Assembly (NCBI GenBank): GCA_017554145.1
Contig: JAFZIZ010000014.1
Coordinates: 1-64,000, forward strand
Source of the DNA: Prevotella sp.
GTDB lineage: Bacteria; Bacteroidota; Bacteroidia; Bacteroidales; Bacteroidaceae
Length of the DNA: 64,000 nucleotides
Direction of reading: 5' to 3'
The notes below the pieces were generated by a model that worked only from the letters and a program-made list of their open reading frames with translations, had not been told where the DNA came from and made no database searches. This document shows, piece by piece, positions 60,051 to 64,000 of this stretch (position 1 is its first letter; each line of letters starts with the position of its first letter). Both the position numbers and the translations under genes were made by a program.

Positions 60051-60547
60051 TTGATCTTCTTATTTTGATTTTTCAATTTCTTCTTCTGAGATTTAATACG
60101 AGTAATCTTCGCCTGGCATGTACTACAGATGCCATAGATATAGAGCGAGAAGCCATCCTTACGGAAACGCTTCAGGTGCATATTACTGATGGTCTCGGTA
60201 ATCTGGGGAGCCTTAATCTCCGTAACCTTTCCACACATCGTACAGATTTGGTGACTATGACTGTTGTTGTCGTAACACGCCTCATACTTCGTCTGACCTT
60301 GAAAACGATGGCGAATGACCAAACGCAATTCCATAAACAGTTTCAAGGTATTATAAAGGGTAGCACGACTGACAGGGAAATTATTCTCCTTTGCCAGTTT
60401 CTCACTCAACTCATCGAGGGTGAAGTGACCATTTGTATCATAGACAGCATCCAGAATCGCATAACGCTCAGGCGTCTTGCGATGGTTGTTCATCTCCAGA
60501 TAACTGGTCAGAATCTGCTTGACAGTGGTCTTTGCACTTTCTTTCAT
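60047..60547 (-). CDS. Fur-family transcriptional regulator
   Basis: 166 residues. The N-terminal winged helix includes TPERYAILDAVYDTNGHFTLDEL and SRATLYNTLKLF. The C-terminal dimer domain has SHSHQICTMCGKVTEI and YGICSTCQAKI, giving the two CxxC pairs of a structural zinc site and metal-sensing His residues. It ends in a Lys-rich tail. It may sense iron, zinc or peroxide; which one is not decidable from sequence. A minus-strand TAATTTTG (60580-60573) is a possible -7 box. Confidence 0.93.
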   Translation of the reverse strand: MKESAKTTVKQILTSYLEMNNHRKTPERYAILDAVYDTNGHFTLDELSEKLAKENNFPVSRATLYNTLKLFMELRLVIRHRFQGQTKYEACYDNNSHSHQICTMCGKVTEIKAPQITETISNMHLKRFRKDGFSLYIYGICSTCQAKITRIKSQKKKLKNQNKKIK

Positions 60548-60612
60548 CGAATCATCATACCATAAAACCGCACAAAATTACTACATTTTATTCAAATTAT
60601 GGCATTAATAAT

Positions 60613-61227
60613 TTAAAAAATATCTAAATTAATCGATTTAAGTGCACTTTTTGCCATTCGCTCATACACAAGGCCCAGTTCCGAAAAACGAATTGCACTT
60701 TGCATGGCGGCCTTTCTTACTGAGGGAAAAGGTCCTTGTAAGGCTACCAGCAACTGGTCAATGTACTCATTGATGCCTCGTTCGTTAGGTTCTTGTTTAT
60801 TCATAAACAAACGCGTCAGGATATGGAAACCACACAACTGTTCCAGTTCCTTATCGGAAGCCATCCACTGATATGCCTTTTCTGCAGCATAAGGAAGATG
60901 TTGATAGAGATTAAAGGATGCTTGTTCGGCAATCTCCTGTGAGGGTGTCTGTTCCATCCAGATATCCACCACCTCGGGAAGTATCTCCTCGGCAGGCATC
61001 ACCATCGTAGCAAGAATCTTACATTCCCTGACATCTGCCTTCCATAATTCGATAGCCAAGTCATAGTTCTTCCCTATTTCCGAAGCTTTCTCTCTCAACA
61101 TCGGGATAGAGGCTCCCCAGTTGAGTTTATACTCCAGTCCCTTGTCGCGCATCGACTGTGCTGTCTGACCATCCATCAACTGACGGAACGACTGCTTGAT
61201 TTCCTTTACCTGCTCCTTGATATCCAT
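60613..61227 (-). CDS. AlkD-like DNA alkylation repeat protein
   Basis: A 204-residue all-helical HEAT-like protein. WGASIPMLREKASEIGKNYDLAIELW, ECKILATMVMP and CGFHILTRLF follow the AlkD pattern (helical repeats with Trp and Asp/Arg near the DNA-binding groove). AlkD enzymes remove alkylated bases without base flipping, but many Bacteroidetes members are untested. The start codon lies directly after a heptamer array joining it to the upstream peptidase gene. Confidence 0.85.
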   Translation of the reverse strand: MDIKEQVKEIKQSFRQLMDGQTAQSMRDKGLEYKLNWGASIPMLREKASEIGKNYDLAIELWKADVRECKILATMVMPAEEILPEVVDIWMEQTPSQEIAEQASFNLYQHLPYAAEKAYQWMASDKELEQLCGFHILTRLFMNKQEPNERGINEYIDQLLVALQGPFPSVRKAAMQSAIRFSELGLVYERMAKSALKSINLDIF

Positions 61228-61262
61228 ATCTTACTTCTTACCTCTTACTTCTTACCTCTATA
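61228..61262 (-). repeat. Heptamer array (gtaagaa type)x5 at M49 peptidase/AlkD junction
   Basis: Five units on the plus strand: atcttac, ttcttac, ctcttac, ttcttac, ctctata. They cover the peptidase stop and run up to the ATG of the AlkD-like gene. The coding-strand unit gtaagaa is the same as at the rarA and RND junctions. Confidence 0.87.
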
Positions 61263-63201
61263 CCAACGTCCCATACTCGGAACTATAACGTAACATCTGC
61301 TCAGCATAACCCTCCGAATAATCTACTGCTATATCCGTAATCTCTCCCTGCTCGTTTCTAATAGGAGTCATCTTCGGGTTGATAAAACCTTTATAAGGGG
61401 CTAGATTCAACCGCTTATATCGTTCCAATATCTCCGTATGAATAACAGGATCCACCTTGACGGCATAACGCTCTACCAATTGTCTTGCTGCCTCGTAGTC
61501 GCCTTCACTCTTAATGCGCTGTATCTCTGCCAACAAGGTGGCAAACAACCTGCGTAATTCTTTATAGTCGTTAATCTGCACGAAGGTCTTACCATCACGT
61601 TTCACCAAAGCAATCACGTTACTGTTTTCATAACACCAATGGGCAATGATAGCACGATTACGCATATGTGCTTCCTCTATCTGGTTGCCTGGTTGAATAC
61701 GAATTAGCTGCGTCAGCAGACCGTTCATGATATAAGTGTAATACTGCGACTTGTAGGCTTCCTCATTAGGAGTCAATCCTAACTCCACTAATTTCGCATC
61801 AGCGATATAATACAAGCCAAACAAGTCTGCCCTTGCTTCCTCGATGACGTTGCCATACGACTTCAACGCATCAGGGTCAACACCAGGAAGCAACTGTCCA
61901 CTGCCATGCCCCAGACACTCATGCAGGTCGGTATGAAGGTCATCACAGATATCACCATATTGCTCTATCAGTTGCAGTGTATCCGCATCAATGACGAATT
62001 CTTCCTTGAATCCATTGCCATGTGCAGCCTTATTATAGGCATCAGTGATATTACTGATGGTAATACTCTTACTGCCATACTGCACACGAATCCAGTCTGC
62101 ATTAGGCAGATTAATACCAATCGCCGTAGAAGGATATTCATCGCCGCCGAGCATTGCAGCACAGATAGCATTGGCAGTAACACCCTTTACCTGCTTCTTA
62201 CGGAAACGGGGATCTACAGGAGAGTGGTCTTCAAACCACTGCGCATTCTGACTAATCGTCTGCGTACGCTTAGTAGCCTCTAAATCCTTGTATTCCACAA
62301 TACCTTCCCATGAGCCTTTCAGACATAGCGGGTCACCATATACCTCTATGAAACCGTTGACGAAGTCTATCCTACCCTCATGTTCACTCACCCACTCCTT
62401 ACAATAAGTATTAAAACACTGTAAGTCGCCAGTACGATAATAGTCTATCAGATGGTCGATGATCTCTTCTTGCTTATCATTCTCCACATATTCCTTTGCT
62501 TGTTCCAACCAATAGACAATCTTCTCAATGGCATTCGAATACTTTCCTCCAATATGCCAAACATCTTCTTGCAATTGTCCATCTCTTTTGACCAAAGTAG
62601 CGTTCAGACCAAACGATGGAGGTTCTTCTCCAGAATAAGCATCCTTCTGTTGTTGATAGAAGTCTTCTGCTTCCTGTTGCGTAACATCCTGATAGAAGTT
62701 ACAGGCAGAAGTCTTTACAAGGTCATCCCCGTCGTTCTTATTGACTCGTTTGGGAAGTACCTCTGGATGGAAGATGACAGGAAACACCTCATTGCAAAAA
62801 TCATCCAATGTCTCATGCTCACGTAATGACAGACTATCAATAGGAAGTCGCTTAAGAGTCTCACGCAGATAATCCTCACTGAATGCCGGCAGGAACTTCT
62901 CACAGCCATAGTGATGATAGATACCGTTGGAGAACCATACACGTTTCAAATAGACTTCCAATGCACGGAAATCATCTGTCTCATGCGATACAGAAGGATC
63001 AGTATATACTGCCTCCAACATCTTACGGATACGAAGATTATATTTCCCAAACTGGTCGAAGGTGATATCCCGACCATAGAGTGTTGCCTCTGAGAGAGCA
63101 TAGATATATTGTTTCTGACGCAAAGTTAACTGCTCAAATCCGTTTAATCGGTATCTGAGCAGTTGTAGGTCGGCGAAACGTTCGTCTGTATAATTAAACA
63201 T
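61258..63201 (-). CDS. Dipeptidyl peptidase III-type (M49) zinc peptidase
   Basis: 647 residues from ATG 63201 (MFNYTDERFADLQLLRY); the frame open from 63279 would overlap the upstream gene and is rejected. The zinc site is LHECLGHGSGQ (HExxGH) with EEARADLFG (EExxxD) downstream, both diagnostic for family M49. It has no signal peptide, so it is cytosolic, and it should release dipeptides from the N terminus of short peptides. The start lies 10 bp after the stop of the AraC-type gene. Confidence 0.93.
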   Translation of the reverse strand: MFNYTDERFADLQLLRYRLNGFEQLTLRQKQYIYALSEATLYGRDITFDQFGKYNLRIRKMLEAVYTDPSVSHETDDFRALEVYLKRVWFSNGIYHHYGCEKFLPAFSEDYLRETLKRLPIDSLSLREHETLDDFCNEVFPVIFHPEVLPKRVNKNDGDDLVKTSACNFYQDVTQQEAEDFYQQQKDAYSGEEPPSFGLNATLVKRDGQLQEDVWHIGGKYSNAIEKIVYWLEQAKEYVENDKQEEIIDHLIDYYRTGDLQCFNTYCKEWVSEHEGRIDFVNGFIEVYGDPLCLKGSWEGIVEYKDLEATKRTQTISQNAQWFEDHSPVDPRFRKKQVKGVTANAICAAMLGGDEYPSTAIGINLPNADWIRVQYGSKSITISNITDAYNKAAHGNGFKEEFVIDADTLQLIEQYGDICDDLHTDLHECLGHGSGQLLPGVDPDALKSYGNVIEEARADLFGLYYIADAKLVELGLTPNEEAYKSQYYTYIMNGLLTQLIRIQPGNQIEEAHMRNRAIIAHWCYENSNVIALVKRDGKTFVQINDYKELRRLFATLLAEIQRIKSEGDYEAARQLVERYAVKVDPVIHTEILERYKRLNLAPYKGFINPKMTPIRNEQGEITDIAVDYSEGYAEQMLRYSSEYGTLV

Positions 63202-63211
63202 TATCTTGTTT

Positions 63212-63664
63212 CTATTTCTTTTTCGACTTTTTGACTTTCTGTGAAGGATGACGTTCAAGATGTTGTAAACGATAATCACGTGGTGTCATGTTCATGAACT
63301 TGAAGAAGGATGCGTAGAACGACTGACGATTGGCAAAGCCCACCATATCACTCACCTCTTCCATAGACAGACTCTGATAACGCTTATCTACTAAGATTGT
63401 CATCGCTTCTTCAATACGGAATTTATTGACAAATGAGGTGTAGTTCATATGAAAACGTACATTCACCACTGCAGAGATATAACGCGTATTAGTTCCCAAA
63501 TCTTCAGCGAGTTTTTTGGCAGAATAGTCTTTATCCTTATACTTCTTCTGCATGACGATGATATTCAGGATTCTCTCCTTCATATCATCCATCAGTTGAG
63601 GATTCACCATACTCCTGTATGCAGCCTCTTTCTCTTTCTTTTCAGTGATATTATATTTAGCCAT
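63212..63664 (-). CDS. Small AraC-type helix-turn-helix regulator
   Basis: 150 residues from ATG 63664 (in-frame ATG at 63673 possible). The AraC-type DNA-binding region covers about residues 30-135: LAEDLGTNTRYISAVVN is the first helix-turn-helix, and MEEVSDMVGFANRQSFYASFFKFMNMTPRDYR the second with the family signature. There is no ligand domain, and the C terminus is Lys-rich. A -7-like TATATTTG lies at 63711-63704 (minus). It may regulate the M49 peptidase gene that follows. Confidence 0.88.
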   Translation of the reverse strand: MAKYNITEKKEKEAAYRSMVNPQLMDDMKERILNIIVMQKKYKDKDYSAKKLAEDLGTNTRYISAVVNVRFHMNYTSFVNKFRIEEAMTILVDKRYQSLSMEEVSDMVGFANRQSFYASFFKFMNMTPRDYRLQHLERHPSQKVKKSKKK

Positions 63665-63803
63665 AATCCTCACAAAAAATAATAAAATGAAAATTGTTCG
63701 CTACAAATATAGTAAAAAAAGTAAACATTGTCTACTTTTTTAATAATTATTGTTCAAAAATCACGACAATTTACAATATTTTTGTATTTTGACAACACAA
63801 CAG

Positions 63804-64000
63804 TTACGGATTCAAGTCTTGCAACTTAATATCGCGAAGTGCATGAAGATAATTCCATCGCTGCTCCATCGCCTTGCTCCACTCTTCCGTAAAGAGCTCG
63901 CTAACGTCCAGATCAATCTTCCACTGTCCTCTTGATTCCAGCTTGTCTATCATGGTTCCCAAGGTAAGGTTCTTGATATCTTCCGCAGGCATGAAGTGTG
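63804..64000 (-). CDS. Partial gene cut by the window end, unknown
   Basis: The frame is open from the window edge to a stop at 63804. The visible C-terminal end includes MPAEDIKNLTLGTMIDKLESRGQ (from 63992) and WKIDLDVSELFTEEWSKAMEQRWNYL. It may start at ATG 63992 (62 residues) or outside the window. Not recognised. Confidence 0.5.
   Translation of the reverse strand, partial: HFMPAEDIKNLTLGTMIDKLESRGQWKIDLDVSELFTEEWSKAMEQRWNYLHALRDIKLQDLNP

Noticed and set aside
60047-60080. Possible heptamer array at the Fur-like 3' end (tcttatt ttgattt ttcaatt tcttctt)
   Set aside because: The units agree too poorly; a Lys/Asn-rich C-terminal tail in AT-rich codons explains the pattern.
1-64000. CRISPR arrays, rRNA genes and intact insertion sequences
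   Set aside because: No regularly spaced long repeats, no rRNA-like stretches and no transposase-like frames were found; the short-period arrays are far too short and have no spacers.

Overview
This window comes from the chromosome of a Bacteroidales bacterium, most likely Prevotella or a close relative. The primary sigma factor is the short Bacteroidetes type. Many genes are preceded by the Bacteroidetes promoter pair TTTG-(about 19 bp)-TAnnTTTG. There is a K+-dependent-type membrane pyrophosphatase, an anaerobic C4-dicarboxylate carrier, GH127, TonB and DUF5686 proteins, and a DUF4295-L33-L28 cluster. No rRNA, CRISPR array or intact insertion sequence was seen.

Layout. 1-9,020: an N-acetylmuramoyl-alanine amidase, two paralogous VanX-like D-Ala-D-Ala dipeptidase lipoproteins, an ABC exporter, a PepSY-like lipoprotein, a BIG2-repeat surface lipoprotein and two tandem cytidylate-kinase-like genes. 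9,030-11,800: a HAD phosphatase, panB and an MFS carrier. 11,797-19,825 (minus strand): a DUF5686 protein with AddA and AddB. 19,865-22,908: sigma factor, a TRIC-type channel and RarA. 23,029-26,064: an acidic-tailed unknown protein and HppA. 26,203: tRNA-Lys(CTT), followed by a NUDIX hydrolase. 27,300-34,830: a visibly AT-rich accessory block with a structured RNA, three small envelope proteins and a putative three-gene defence operon (AAA15 ATPase, RloB/TOPRIM-like protein, metallophosphoesterase-STAND-like protein). 34,827-45,941: TIGR04076-like protein, Dcu carrier, HU-TM-LysM fusion, HU, RimO, FtsY, ribosomal proteins, CinA, TsaD, Map and HtpG. 45,999-56,871: a tiny secreted protein, a His-rich TonB receptor with two small secreted proteins, GH127, a phosphoglycolate-phosphatase-like HAD enzyme and an RND efflux pair. 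56,901-64,000 (minus strand): Fur-PurA-HisS, an AlkD-like protein, an M49 peptidase and an AraC-type regulator.

Three things stand out. (1) Twelve short degenerate tandem arrays are scattered through the window. Ten are heptamers and two are octamers, and nearly all are 32-35 bp long (28-42 bp overall). They lie at gene junctions, just upstream of -7 boxes, or in frame inside addB, rimO and tsaD. (2) The AT-rich island couples an AbiL-like ATPase/RloB pair with a very large phosphoesterase whose NTPase-like domain has lost the P-loop lysine. (3) An HU protein is fused through one membrane span to a periplasmic LysM domain, so it could link DNA to the cell wall. Several genes also appear to have leaderless or nearly leaderless mRNAs.
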